In this document: positions 16,451 to 25,689 of the stretch, one piece after another
Layout: each line of letters begins with the position of its first letter
Numbering within the stretch: the first letter of the stretch is position 1
Assembly (NCBI GenBank): GCA_000247545.1
Contig: CP003316.1
Location: 405,233-469,232 of the forward strand
Source: Pyrobaculum oguniense TE7
GTDB taxonomy: Archaea; Thermoproteota; Thermoprotei; Thermoproteales; Thermoproteaceae
DNA: 64,000 bases
Direction: 5' to 3'
Made by a program: the position numbers and the translations under genes
The notes under the pieces: model-generated
Told to the model about the DNA's origin: nothing
Seen by the model: only the letters and a program-made list of their open reading frames with translations
The model's database searches: none

Positions 16451-17016
16451 TTGACGCACGTCCTCATGTTTCTCGAGGACAGGAGCCACTGGGGGCCCCC
16501 CCTCCAAGGGGCGGCGAGGTGCCCGAGGGGCTACCTCGTGGTGGAGATCTACCACGTGAAGAACGGAAAGGCGTTGAAGTACACGAACGAGGAGCTGGAG
16601 GAGGCCCTCGCGGTGTTTACCGTCGTGAGGCGCAACGTGAGGCCCGACATGCAGAACTTCGTCTTATCCGCGAGGCGGCCGAAACGCTTATAGAGGGGCG
16701 TCCCGGGCTGCGCGTGGAGGCGCTGGTGTACGTCTGCGATGAGTTCTCCCCGGTGGATGTAGACGCCGCGTCGCTGTTTGCGCTGGCCGAGGAGGATCCC
16801 CTCAAGCTCTTCGACGAGTACGTGAGGCCCTTCGTGGAGGACTGCGTGGGGGAAATCCTGGGCGTCGAGGCGAGCTTGTTCTTCGACCCGGGGATCGGCC
16901 TCGTCGTTGAGTACATAGCTAGGCACGGCCGCGGCTCCATATCGGCGAAGCTGATATACTCGCCGAACTCTGAGGGGGCCCTAGCCGCCTACTACGCCCG
17001 GAGGGGGCGGCCGTAG
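16451..17016 (+). pseudogene. Frameshifted hypothetical gene
   Basis: Two overlapping frames together make one plausible protein. The first runs through LLTHVLMFLEDRSHWGPPL and ALKYTNEELEEALAVF to about 16655. The second takes over with LRLIREAAETLIEGRPGL and continues to 17016, ending AAYYARRGRP. A one-base change near 16650 would join them. I do not recognise the family. The start is unclear because the upstream sequence belongs to the reversed fragment. Confidence 0.5.
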
Positions 17017-17088
17017 GCCGCAACGCCGCCGCGGAGCCCCCGCCGAGGCACCCCCTCTGCATTTTTAAACCACTACATTGGGCGCTTC

Positions 17089-18300
17089 ATGGCCGGCGTC
17101 GAGCGCGAGGTGGAGCTGGAGCAAGGCCTCTTCCTAGAGAAGCTTCTTCTGCGTCTCTCCGACAAGTTTACACAAGAAGTCGTCAAGGCCAGCGCCGCGA
17201 TCGGCATAAGCCCGCCCAAGCGCGTCTTGCTCTCGCTGAGGGGGTTCCACGAGTGCCTGGGGGAGGAGGGGTGCTGGGGCGGTGCATGCGGCTACTACGA
17301 CTGCGAGAGGGAGGAGGTGGTGCTCTCCCTCCCGTGCGCCGCCTGGAGGAGTGATCGCACAGAGGCCCTCCTCAAGACGATCGCCCACGAGCTGGTACAC
17401 CGGTGCCAGCACGCGGGAGGCCCGGAGTGTGCTGTACGCCGGAGTTGCGAAGACATGCGCCTGCTGGGCATGGTGCTACCCTATAGGCAGAGGCCGCACG
17501 AAGTTGAGGCCTACGCGAGGCAAGACGAGCTGGCCGAGAGACTAAGGCCCCACCTGGAGCGCCCTATTAGGGAGCTGTGGGAAGCCCTTACTATAAGGCT
17601 GAGGTTTAGTGAGCCCCCGCCGTTTAAGGCCAACCTCCTCTACGTGGAGCCCGGCGGCAAGGGAGAGCTGAGAGGCCCCGGCTTTACAGCCGAGCTGGCC
17701 GGTGATGTGGGCATAGGCGGGCCTATTCTCCTGTACTGGCCTACAAGTACGGGCTTAAACAGGGAGTTAAACGTGGACTTAGCCAGCACCACTGGCGGCG
17801 TATACGTAATCGTGGGGGAGGGCGCAACGAGGGCGTTCAGAGCGCTCAAGAACATGTTTGACATAAGCGAGCGGGGCGAGCAGAACCCGCACGCCCCTGT
17901 CTTTTGGGAGTGTAATACACGGCCTGAGTGGGTTCGGCGTGGTGAGGAGTATATCGAAATTATCTACCCCCATCATGCCACTGAGAGCTCTCTCACAATT
18001 GTGAAATTAAGGGTTGGTGAAAAAACGTTGCCGTATCACAAACTCATGGAACGGCTTCAGTCTGTATGCGGAGGAGGGGGAGGGGGCGCTTCTCAGCCGC
18101 CTGTAGAGATCACCGAGAAGGACATCAAGAAGCTCATCGAGGAACTCGAGGAGCTCCTCTACGTGCCTGTCCTACCCCTCACTGTCGTTCCCGCTCCTCC
18201 CCCCAGCGCTGAAGAGGCCTCCAAAACCTCCCCCACTCCCGCTACAGCCGCCCCCTCTGTGGACGCTGATGCCAATGGCGGAGAGAGCCCCGAGGGCTAG
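17089..18300 (+). CDS. Putative zinc metallopeptidase-like protein next to the DISARM-like operon
   Basis: A 403-residue protein with a zincin motif IAHELVHRCQH (HExxH at residues 100-104) and a downstream glutamate in RPHEVEAYARQ that may be the third ligand. Eight cysteines cluster in residues 56-120. The C-terminus is a Pro/Ala/Ser-rich tail after a GGGGGG linker near 325. ATG 17089 follows a tttttaaacc element at about 17061-17070. The family is not recognised. It points the same way as the methyltransferase but is separated by a promoter, so membership in the defence operon is inference. Confidence 0.65.
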   Translation: MAGVEREVELEQGLFLEKLLLRLSDKFTQEVVKASAAIGISPPKRVLLSLRGFHECLGEEGCWGGACGYYDCEREEVVLSLPCAAWRSDRTEALLKTIAHELVHRCQHAGGPECAVRRSCEDMRLLGMVLPYRQRPHEVEAYARQDELAERLRPHLERPIRELWEALTIRLRFSEPPPFKANLLYVEPGGKGELRGPGFTAELAGDVGIGGPILLYWPTSTGLNRELNVDLASTTGGVYVIVGEGATRAFRALKNMFDISERGEQNPHAPVFWECNTRPEWVRRGEEYIEIIYPHHATESSLTIVKLRVGEKTLPYHKLMERLQSVCGGGGGGASQPPVEITEKDIKKLIEELEELLYVPVLPLTVVPAPPPSAEEASKTSPTPATAAPSVDADANGGESPEG

Positions 18301-18333
18301 GGCCATAAATGTGTTTTTAGCCTCTGTAATAGC

Positions 18334-19677
18334 ATGTGGGGTCACGAGGACTTGATGATTAAAGGTGCTATGTATCTCGAAAGGCTTCCGTCGCCACATA
18401 TAATCAACACGTCGGGCTCGTGTATAGACGTATACGAATGTATGATAGGCTTTCTCTACGCGCTTTCTGCGCGCTACGGGCTACTAGACGTTGCTAGAGC
18501 TGTGCTCTCTTACGCCGTAGACTCTGCGACTATGTATACGGGCGTCTACGACGACGCCCTGTTAGAGGTTTTGCGCGGGGACGTCCCGTTGCCCAGAGTT
18601 GACGAGTTGCCTAAGTGGGGGAGCATTAGGCCGCGTGGCGCGCTATTCCGCACGAAAAAGGAGTGGCGCCCGGCCCGCGTAGCCGATGGCGTCGCCGTGT
18701 CGCTGTTTACAGGTGCCTACGGCCTAGATCTGGGGTTTGAGCTCGCTGGCTTCCACATAGCAGTGGGGCTTGACATTTCCGAAAACTCCATGAAGATCGT
18801 TAAGGCCAACCGCCCTAGTCTTCCGTTCGTACTCAGCGACGTTACCAGGTTTAAGCCAGAGGACTACTTAAGAGAGGCCCGCCTTAAGCCGGGCGAGGCC
18901 GACGTCTTAATTGCGGGACCCCCGTGCCAGCCCTTCTCGTCTTTTGGCAAAAGGCTTGGCTGGCTTGACGCCAGATCGTCTGCAATCAAGGCGTTGGGAA
19001 AGTACATTGAGTACATCAAGCCCAGAGTAGTCGTGGTGGAGGAGGTACCGCCAGCTAAGGGAGTCTTACTACCTTACTTACGCCGCGTGGCACAAAGGCT
19101 CGGGTATGAGATATCGAGCGCTGTGCTTAACGCGTGGCACTATGACACCGCGCAAGATCGCAGGAGGCTCTTCGTAGTGCTCTCTAAGGGGGGCGTGTGG
19201 GCCCCACCACAGCCAAGCCCCCGCAGGTTCGCCTTCGCTGAAGTAGCCCCGCCTGGCTCAGAGGACGTGGGCTGGGCCGAGTTACCGGAAAGCGTTGCTA
19301 GGTACGCACCTTATATACCCGGCGGCGGCTCGTGGCGGGTGTTGCCAAGAAAGTTGGCAAAAGAGGCCATGGGAAGGGCGCTACTCCAGCGCGGCGGGAA
19401 GACGGGCTTCCTCAGAAGGATCGCGTGGTTTTGGCCGGCGCCCACTCTCGTGGCAAGACCCACACACAGGGGCACTACGCTGATGCACCCGTGGGAGGAT
19501 CGCCCCTTGGGCGTTAGGGAGTACCTGCTCGTCCAAGGGTTCCCTAGGGACTGGTCCGTGCCGCTCCCGATACGGAGTGCGTATTATCTCATAGGCCAAG
19601 CCGTACCTGTGCCGCTGGCATACCACGTGGCTAAGTCAGTCGCCGCACTGCTCAATGGACGCAAAAAGGGTAGCTAG
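18334..19677 (+). CDS. drmMII: DNA (cytosine-5) methyltransferase, DrmMII-like
   Basis: A 447-residue enzyme that would methylate C5 of cytosine in a specific DNA site, marking host DNA. Motifs in order: I, SLFTGAYGLDLGFE (residues 123-136); IV, GPPCQPFSSFG with the catalytic Cys198; VI, VVVEEVPP (Glu instead of the usual Asn after the catalytic Glu); VIII, QDRRRLFVV; X, YYLIGQAVPVPLA. About 115 extra N-terminal residues precede motif I. ATG 18334 is 27 nt after a TATA-like ccataaatg. The last 23 bp overlap the glycosylase gene. DISARM class 2 systems use such a methyltransferase. Confidence 0.85.
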   Translation: MWGHEDLMIKGAMYLERLPSPHIINTSGSCIDVYECMIGFLYALSARYGLLDVARAVLSYAVDSATMYTGVYDDALLEVLRGDVPLPRVDELPKWGSIRPRGALFRTKKEWRPARVADGVAVSLFTGAYGLDLGFELAGFHIAVGLDISENSMKIVKANRPSLPFVLSDVTRFKPEDYLREARLKPGEADVLIAGPPCQPFSSFGKRLGWLDARSSAIKALGKYIEYIKPRVVVVEEVPPAKGVLLPYLRRVAQRLGYEISSAVLNAWHYDTAQDRRRLFVVLSKGGVWAPPQPSPRRFAFAEVAPPGSEDVGWAELPESVARYAPYIPGGGSWRVLPRKLAKEAMGRALLQRGGKTGFLRRIAWFWPAPTLVARPTHRGTTLMHPWEDRPLGVREYLLVQGFPRDWSVPLPIRSAYYLIGQAVPVPLAYHVAKSVAALLNGRKKGS

Positions 19678-20260
19678 GGCCGTTGAGCGGTGGGCTAGGG
19701 AGAACTTGGAGAAGTTGCCGTGGAGGGGCGAGAGGAGCCTTTATCGCCTTCTCGTGGCCGAGATACTCCTAAAGAGGACTACGAGAAAGGCAGCTTCCCT
19801 CGTCTATATGCAGTTCATCGAAAAGTACCCAACCCTCGAAGATCTGTGCAAGGCAAGCGTAGAGGAGGTAGAACAGTTGCTTAGGCCCATAGGCCTCTAC
19901 AACCAGAGGGCAAGGCAGCTTGTCCAGATTTGTGAGCACCGCCACGTACTCGAAAAAGCGACTACCTGGCGCGAGCTGGCTAGGTTGCCCGGCGTCGGGG
20001 AGTACACAGCAAAGGCAATAGGGGCTATACTGTTCGGCGAGCGGGTAATAGGGATCGACGGCAATGTGAAGAGGCTACTCGTTAGGGTGTTTGGCCGCTA
20101 TGATGACAAAATAGCCGATGCGTTGGCGATGGAGGCAGAGGACACTAGACTACTACAGCTAGGGCTTGTAGATCTAGGCTACAGGATCTGTGCCCCAAGG
20201 AGACCCAAGTGCAATAAATGTCCGCTTGCGGAAACGTGTTTATACACTAGGCAACACTAG
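19655..20260 (+). CDS. MIG-type T:G / U:G mismatch DNA glycosylase
   Basis: A 201-residue HhH-GPD enzyme with the hairpin LARLPGVGEYTAKAI, a catalytic Asp in IGIDGNVKRLL, and a [4Fe-4S] loop C-x6-C-x2-C-x5-C at the C-terminus (CAPRRPKCNKCPLAETC). The Tyr after the hairpin, in GEYTA, is the residue that marks MIG enzymes, in place of Lys in Nth or Ser in MutY. Mig.Mth of a Methanothermobacter plasmid and Pa-MIG of P. aerophilum remove T from T:G pairs. It overlaps the 5mC methyltransferase, so its job is surely repair of deaminated 5mC. A broken relative is at 15875. Confidence 0.85.
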   Translation: MDAKRVARAVERWARENLEKLPWRGERSLYRLLVAEILLKRTTRKAASLVYMQFIEKYPTLEDLCKASVEEVEQLLRPIGLYNQRARQLVQICEHRHVLEKATTWRELARLPGVGEYTAKAIGAILFGERVIGIDGNVKRLLVRVFGRYDDKIADALAMEAEDTRLLQLGLVDLGYRICAPRRPKCNKCPLAETCLYTRQH

Positions 20261-20291
20261 AACATAATACTGACGTAAAATTTTTTTATTT

Positions 20292-23200
20292 ATGTTGGCT
20301 ACACTGTCCGTGCATAGCTTGATACGTGTTGCAGAAAAAGTTGCGGACGCTCTCCGTTCTAGGCACCACGCGGAGAAGCCCCATATATCTGTGGTAGCCA
20401 TTTCAAGGGATTTCTTCGACATGGTGCTACGCGACATCCTGTGTGGCACTAGGATAGAGATTGAGGAGGATGACGAGGAAGATGTAGAGGAGGTTGAAGA
20501 GTCTCTGACCTCGATACCTCCTCCGTGGGCTTTCGGCGTGAGTGCCGAGGCCGAGTGCTTAGAGAACGGCTCTATTAGTGCGGAGTTCAGGTTTGTAATA
20601 AGGAGGGGGGTACGAGGATCCCCGGAGACACGAGGCGACACAGTTACTGATCCCGATCCCAACGAATATGCTGACCTTGTGCTAAAGGCTGACGTGAGCG
20701 TGTCCGGCGGACTCGTTGTTTCTGGCGCTTTGGTTACGGCAGACGGCAACCAGATCTGCAAGTGTCAAGCATCAGGCGTAGATGAGCCTGTGTGGCTGCT
20801 CTTCTTCCCAAAGAGGTTCTGGAATGCGGTAAACACGGCTACACAGAAGATGGAGGGGGCCTTGAAAGTAATGGGCTTAAGACTAGATCCTAGTACAAGA
20901 TCCGTTGACAGGGCTAAATACAGTATATGTTTGTGCGACGATCACCGGCTTGAGGCGGTGATACATGACAGACACCTAAACGAACTAGGTAGACTTTATT
21001 ATGCGATGGGCCTCTATGCCAGCTACACGGGCGAGAGGCTAAATGTATACCTTGTAAACCTAAGCGGGTACGTAACATCTACCGATAGATCAGTTGTTAA
21101 CGACATGTGTAAGAGGAGAGGACTCGTCTATACGTGGTCCGACGAACAAAGCAGATGGGCCTTGGGCTACCTCATGGAGACACATGGGCGACTCCAGTTT
21201 AACAACGGGTGCCGGCATCGGGCGAGGTGGACTGAGCACGGCATAGTAGGGGCGTACCCATTAAATGCGGTAGTGAAAACAGATCAGGAAGGTAACTACA
21301 TAGAACTGAGGGACTACGTCGTTGAGGAAGAAATAGTAAGGAGGCCCGTGAAAGACAACGTCTCAATAAGCCAAGTGTTGACTTCGGAGGCCTTAAAAAT
21401 TGCCGAAAACGTCGGTGGTTGTGACAAGGCGAGGGAGATCCTTTCGGCACTGGCGGAGGCTGTTACTGCATATATTGGCTCTGAGTATCTTTATAAGTTC
21501 CAGCGGGAGGCCCTTATAGAGATATTAAAGAATATTACGGCTAACGACAGAAGAGCAGTAGTTATAACTGCGCCCACAGCTGCTGGCAAGACCCTGGCGT
21601 TCCTACTACCTATCATCGTCGACTTTGCGGTTCTTGCTTGTAGCCGTAAGGCGCAGCCTAGGGGGGTGCTATATTATCTGTTATACCCAACAAAGGCGTT
21701 GGCGAACGATCAGCTCGATGAGGTAGCTAACATCTTGTACGCTATCTGGAGGAGGTTGCCGCAAGAAATAAGGAGGTTGGTGATACCGACTTTTGGACTA
21801 CTTCACGGCGATATAAAGGACGAATACTACGAGACGCCTATATCGTACACCACTGCTGAAGGAAAAACTGCATACGTAAGCGTAGAGTGTGACCGAGCTC
21901 CAGAATACAGACCGCCTAATTGTCATGTTGAGTGTAACGAGTGTCCCCCAGATTTCGTTGACTTCTTGAAGGAGCACTATAGGCCTAACCGGTTTGCCAT
22001 ATACTCAGATCCGCCAAATATCCTGATTACCGACGAGGACATGATTAATAGAATCCTTAGTCTGAGACCTTATAAGTATCCCGCAGGAGAGGGGAGGGGG
22101 TACGTCCCAGTGTACGAGTTACACTTATTTGGCGGAGGGTATAAGCGCTGTAAGGTATGCGGTTTTGTGTACCCTCCCGCCTACGAGGGATATAGGGGGA
22201 AAAACCTTTGCAAAATATGCCAAAGTGGAGAGCTAGAGGGCCTTACAGCAGAGCCTCCCCGCATATTTGTACTTGACGAGGCGCACCAGCTACACGGTAG
22301 TTTTGGCAGTCAGGTACGTTACTTATTTGCTACTCTAGAAGATCATATCAGGAGGGAATGCAAAGAACACATAGTGAAGTACGTCATATCTAGTGCGACT
22401 ATAGCACAGCCTAAATCTTTCGTTAGCAGATTACTCAACTTAGGCGAAGACAAGATTGTAGAGATATCGGCGAGCTTGTCTGAGAGGGAGGAGGAAAGAG
22501 TTAACAGGGTGCACTTGGTGCTAATGCCAAGGTCGTACACACGTGATAACACGCTCTCCATGGCATTGTATTATCTTTTCTCGGTATGGCCCGACGCCAA
22601 AGGTATAGTCTTCACTAATACCCTCAGCGAAAATAATGATGTAACTAACGCGTTGAGAGACAGACTGGCAAACCTTAATGTAGAGGTAAAGTCGCACTCT
22701 ACCGACTATAACCGCTACGACTTGTACGATGACGAAGACAGAGTGAAGATTGAACAGTGGTTTAAGTACGCGAGAGAGAGAGCGGTGCTCGTGGCAACGC
22801 CGACCATGGAGCTCGGCGTGGATATAGGAGACGTCAATTTCGTCGCCCTCTACGGCCTTCCTGAGACTCTCAGCAGTTACATACAGAGAATAGGCAGAGC
22901 TGGTAGAAAGCGCGATGCCCTAGTGTTGACTGTAGCGAACCCGTTTAACAGGTACGACTACTTCTTTTACGAAAACTACAAGCTCCTTACAGACTCGGGG
23001 CTTAGGGCAAAAGCTCAGCTCAGGGAGGTCATCCCCATCAGCGTTACTAACAGAGAAGCATGGACGCGTGGTGTGCTACGCCATTTACTTTACATATTCA
23101 AGCACTACTGTGTGAAGGACAGAATGTGTGCTAGACAATACATAAACGACGAGTATAATATCGACGATGTTTATCTCATGATTAAGAGGGTAACGCTTAA

Positions 23201-23579
23201 CGACTTTCCTGATATCTTTAGACAGCATTCTTTTGAACAGGCCCTAGATCGTATACTGAAGGATCTTCTAGAACGCACTAACCCAGAGAGGGGCCCAGTG
23301 AGGAGGACACTGCGCTACGATGACGTGGCTCAACACCTAGCAAGGGTCACCGGAAGAACTGAGATCTTATCGCTCCTGAGGAACCTAAGGGGGTTTGATC
23401 TCCAGATAATGCTAGAATTCCCTACAGGCGAGGTCAGGTCACGTGACGCCTACATCTTCACCAGAAAGGGGGCAACTGGCCAGATAGTCTCATTTAGAGG
23501 CCGGTACTACGTGATAAACTCATACAGAAATGAGGTATCGTCAAGGCTTAGCGAGTTCCTAGGCGACAAGGGCCCATGA
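20292..23579 (+). CDS. drmA: DEAH-box superfamily 2 helicase, DrmA-like
   Basis: The 1095 residues hold a long N-terminal domain (about 1-390) with an acidic patch (EEDDEEDVEEVEE), then a helicase core: Walker A TAPTAAGKTLAF near 427, motif Ia YPTKALANDQL, DEAH in VLDEAHQL near 660, SAT near 700, and VATPTMELGVDIGD with QRIGRAGRK near 850-870. Zinc-binding Cys pairs (CHVECNEC; CKVC and CKIC) lie between the motifs, an insertion typical of DrmA/YprA-like helicases. It would translocate on incoming DNA. ATG 20292 follows an A/T-rich run. It is joined to drmB by ATGA. Confidence 0.85.
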   Translation: MLATLSVHSLIRVAEKVADALRSRHHAEKPHISVVAISRDFFDMVLRDILCGTRIEIEEDDEEDVEEVEESLTSIPPPWAFGVSAEAECLENGSISAEFRFVIRRGVRGSPETRGDTVTDPDPNEYADLVLKADVSVSGGLVVSGALVTADGNQICKCQASGVDEPVWLLFFPKRFWNAVNTATQKMEGALKVMGLRLDPSTRSVDRAKYSICLCDDHRLEAVIHDRHLNELGRLYYAMGLYASYTGERLNVYLVNLSGYVTSTDRSVVNDMCKRRGLVYTWSDEQSRWALGYLMETHGRLQFNNGCRHRARWTEHGIVGAYPLNAVVKTDQEGNYIELRDYVVEEEIVRRPVKDNVSISQVLTSEALKIAENVGGCDKAREILSALAEAVTAYIGSEYLYKFQREALIEILKNITANDRRAVVITAPTAAGKTLAFLLPIIVDFAVLACSRKAQPRGVLYYLLYPTKALANDQLDEVANILYAIWRRLPQEIRRLVIPTFGLLHGDIKDEYYETPISYTTAEGKTAYVSVECDRAPEYRPPNCHVECNECPPDFVDFLKEHYRPNRFAIYSDPPNILITDEDMINRILSLRPYKYPAGEGRGYVPVYELHLFGGGYKRCKVCGFVYPPAYEGYRGKNLCKICQSGELEGLTAEPPRIFVLDEAHQLHGSFGSQVRYLFATLEDHIRRECKEHIVKYVISSATIAQPKSFVSRLLNLGEDKIVEISASLSEREEERVNRVHLVLMPRSYTRDNTLSMALYYLFSVWPDAKGIVFTNTLSENNDVTNALRDRLANLNVEVKSHSTDYNRYDLYDDEDRVKIEQWFKYARERAVLVATPTMELGVDIGDVNFVALYGLPETLSSYIQRIGRAGRKRDALVLTVANPFNRYDYFFYENYKLLTDSGLRAKAQLREVIPISVTNREAWTRGVLRHLLYIFKHYCVKDRMCARQYINDEYNIDDVYLMIKRVTLNDFPDIFRQHSFEQALDRILKDLLERTNPERGPVRRTLRYDDVAQHLARVTGRTEILSLLRNLRGFDLQIMLEFPTGEVRSRDAYIFTRKGATGQIVSFRGRYYVINSYRNEVSSRLSEFLGDKGP

Positions 23580-24958
23580 CTCCGCTAGAGCGTCTGAAGG
23601 TTCTTGTCGAGGAGTTAACTGATGTGTACAATGGGGCGTCGCTCGGTAACGCGTTAAGCCGGTGGAAAGAGTGGCTCAGTACAGACGAGCTTATGAACAA
23701 GATCACTGTGATGAACCCAGTGGAGGGGACGGCCTTGATTACACAATACAGAGACGGTAATAATATTGTGGAGGGGCTTGAGTGGTACCAGTGCCCCAGA
23801 TGCGGATATGTGTTCAAAATAATATCGGGGGACAATAGATGTCCTAAGTGTGGCGCAACGGCGATCCCGTTGTTTGTGGGCGTGGCCAAACCAGAGCGGG
23901 CCGTACAGCCCTATGTTGGCGCGCGGGGGGGCTTCGCGCTAATAAGTTCAGTCGCCGTGAACAGGGGCACTTACCGCTTGCTTGAGTGTCCCTTGAAGAA
24001 AAAGCGGCTTGGTCGAGGCATCGTAAGTCGCGGTATTAAGAGTAGCGATCCTCAGCGGCCGATAATGTCCCTAAGGGCTGTTTGCTATGTAGATAGCGTA
24101 AGGGGGGGGGGAAGGGAGCATTGTAGCTACTATGATCCAGCTAGCCATTTCTGTACATACAATGGAGGGAGGATTTACTTTAGTTTTGCCCTGCCTCTTT
24201 CGAACACTACAGTTGTCCCGGTAAGGCCGTCTGAGGAGCTTACTAAGCCATTTATCGTCACCGTACACTCCATAGGCAGGGAGGAGCAACCAGACGGCAG
24301 TGTGTTGCTCAGAAACTTCAAAGAAGTGCTGAGCGATCCCGATCTTGTTGAAGACGTAAAGTTCGGAGAGGCCACCGTATGGGAGCTCCAACTATTTTAC
24401 ACTGTCGGCCCTCCAACGACTTCTAGATATTACAGGGTTCCTGTGTTATACTCGGACATAGGCCTTTCCAGTAATTTACAGTACAAAATCCCTGGTAGGA
24501 AGCTAGTCACTAAGGGCCTCTATGTAAGACTGAACTTTAATGCCTTGACGAAAATTACCGAAGAAGTGAACAAGGCAGCTCCCATTAGGCTCAACGAGTT
24601 CACAGTAGTGCACTCTCTATCGCATGTACTGCTAAATGCTGTGGTAAACACTGCAGGCGTCTCCGAAGAGGAAGTAAGCGAGTCGATCTTTTTCACTATG
24701 AGGCACCGCGAGGCCGAGATAGTGATATATGACAACGCACCAGGCGGTGTCGACGGCGTAGGTGCGGCTGTTAGGAACTTCCCCGATCTAATTTATAGGT
24801 TATTCTACAGTGCAAGGGTGTGTCCAAGGCGTTGTAGAAGTGCTTGCAGGGCTTGTCTCTTTTCAACGTCTTGTACTTATGCCAACACCAGGCTGTCGTG
24901 GATCGCGGCTTATAGGCTTATGAACTGGGCAAAGATGGATTTACTCAATAAACCATGA
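23576..24958 (+). CDS. drmB: DUF1998 protein, DrmB-like
   Basis: A 460-residue protein with a zinc ribbon near residues 72-95 (CPRCGYVF and CPKCGA) and, in the last 120 residues, the DUF1998 signature: VHSLSHVLLNAV, then YDNAPGGVDGVGAAV and the Cys cluster CPRRCRSACRACLFSTSC. DUF1998 proteins work with DrmA-type helicases in DISARM. It overlaps drmA and drmC by four bases each. A run of ten G at 24102-24111 (codons about 176-178) could shift the frame and switch the gene off. Confidence 0.85.
   Translation: MTPLERLKVLVEELTDVYNGASLGNALSRWKEWLSTDELMNKITVMNPVEGTALITQYRDGNNIVEGLEWYQCPRCGYVFKIISGDNRCPKCGATAIPLFVGVAKPERAVQPYVGARGGFALISSVAVNRGTYRLLECPLKKKRLGRGIVSRGIKSSDPQRPIMSLRAVCYVDSVRGGGREHCSYYDPASHFCTYNGGRIYFSFALPLSNTTVVPVRPSEELTKPFIVTVHSIGREEQPDGSVLLRNFKEVLSDPDLVEDVKFGEATVWELQLFYTVGPPTTSRYYRVPVLYSDIGLSSNLQYKIPGRKLVTKGLYVRLNFNALTKITEEVNKAAPIRLNEFTVVHSLSHVLLNAVVNTAGVSEEEVSESIFFTMRHREAEIVIYDNAPGGVDGVGAAVRNFPDLIYRLFYSARVCPRRCRSACRACLFSTSCTYANTRLSWIAAYRLMNWAKMDLLNKP
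24102..24111 (+). repeat. Poly-G tract of 10 inside drmB
   Basis: Ten consecutive G encode Arg-Gly-Gly-Gly in the DrmB-like protein. Loss or gain of one G would truncate DrmB well before its DUF1998 domain. Variable G runs are documented for P. aerophilum, so this is a candidate slippage switch. Confidence 0.9.
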
Positions 24959-25689
24959 GCAGTGAGGCCGAGATCCTATTAAAAGCTCTTAGAGAAAGAG
25001 GCGGGTGCGCCAAATTACCAGAGCTCGCTGTTGCGACGGGCTACAGCGTATTTAGGTTACTTACAGTGTTGAATGAGCTCTTGGCCGTAGGCGCCGTTAG
25101 GCGAGATCGTGTCGGCGATCCTCTGAATCCGCTGTCTACCACAGAGTGGTGCGTCCAAGAGCCGAAGAGCAAGCAAGAGGTGCTCGGGTCAATTGAGGCT
25201 TTAATCGCTACACCGCCTCTCTTAAAAGACGCGGCGGAGCTGATTGCGCCGCTCGGAATCCCAGTGATCAGCTCCCAAGAGGTCTTGCGCAATGCGCTTT
25301 GCAACACATCCACTTACTTCAAGTTAGCCGTCCCCTATATAGACAGTACAGCGTACGTCTTCTTTACCGAAAACTGCCTAAGTCCCAAGGCAGAGTACAA
25401 AATCCTGCTCACAGGTCAGAGGGAGGACAAAATGCAGGCTACGCTAAGGATTCTAGAGGATATAAGGAACTACATCCCGAATGTAGTATACAGAGCCGTA
25501 GACGGCAAGAGGGGCCTACACGCTAAGTTTCTTGTAGTAGACGGTAAATACGCAGCGGTGTTTACCTTCAATCTCTACTACACACACTATGTGCGGAACT
25601 ATGATATAGGCGTCGTCGTGCGGGGCTCGCTTGTGGAGCTACTCGACAAGATCTTTGACTACCTATGGAGTCGTGCCACACAGCCGTAG
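24955..25689 (+). CDS. drmC: Phospholipase D-fold protein, DrmC-like
   Basis: A 244-residue protein. Residues 1-55 look like a winged helix (LPELAVATGYSVFRLLTVLN). The rest is a PLD domain with one HKD motif, HAKFLVVD (His189, Lys191, Asp196), followed by AVFTFNLYYTHYVRNYDIGV. PLD enzymes of this sort are usually dimeric nucleases or phosphodiesterases; DrmC is the matching DISARM component. It overlaps drmB by ATGA and the next gene by 25 bp. Confidence 0.8.
   Translation: MSSEAEILLKALRERGGCAKLPELAVATGYSVFRLLTVLNELLAVGAVRRDRVGDPLNPLSTTEWCVQEPKSKQEVLGSIEALIATPPLLKDAAELIAPLGIPVISSQEVLRNALCNTSTYFKLAVPYIDSTAYVFFTENCLSPKAEYKILLTGQREDKMQATLRILEDIRNYIPNVVYRAVDGKRGLHAKFLVVDGKYAAVFTFNLYYTHYVRNYDIGVVVRGSLVELLDKIFDYLWSRATQP

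Noticed and set aside
16283-16693. 136-codon frame read as one gene
   Set aside because: Its first half is the antisense of a fragment of the 14192-15187 family and only the second half is coding, so it is better described as a rearranged, frameshifted remnant.
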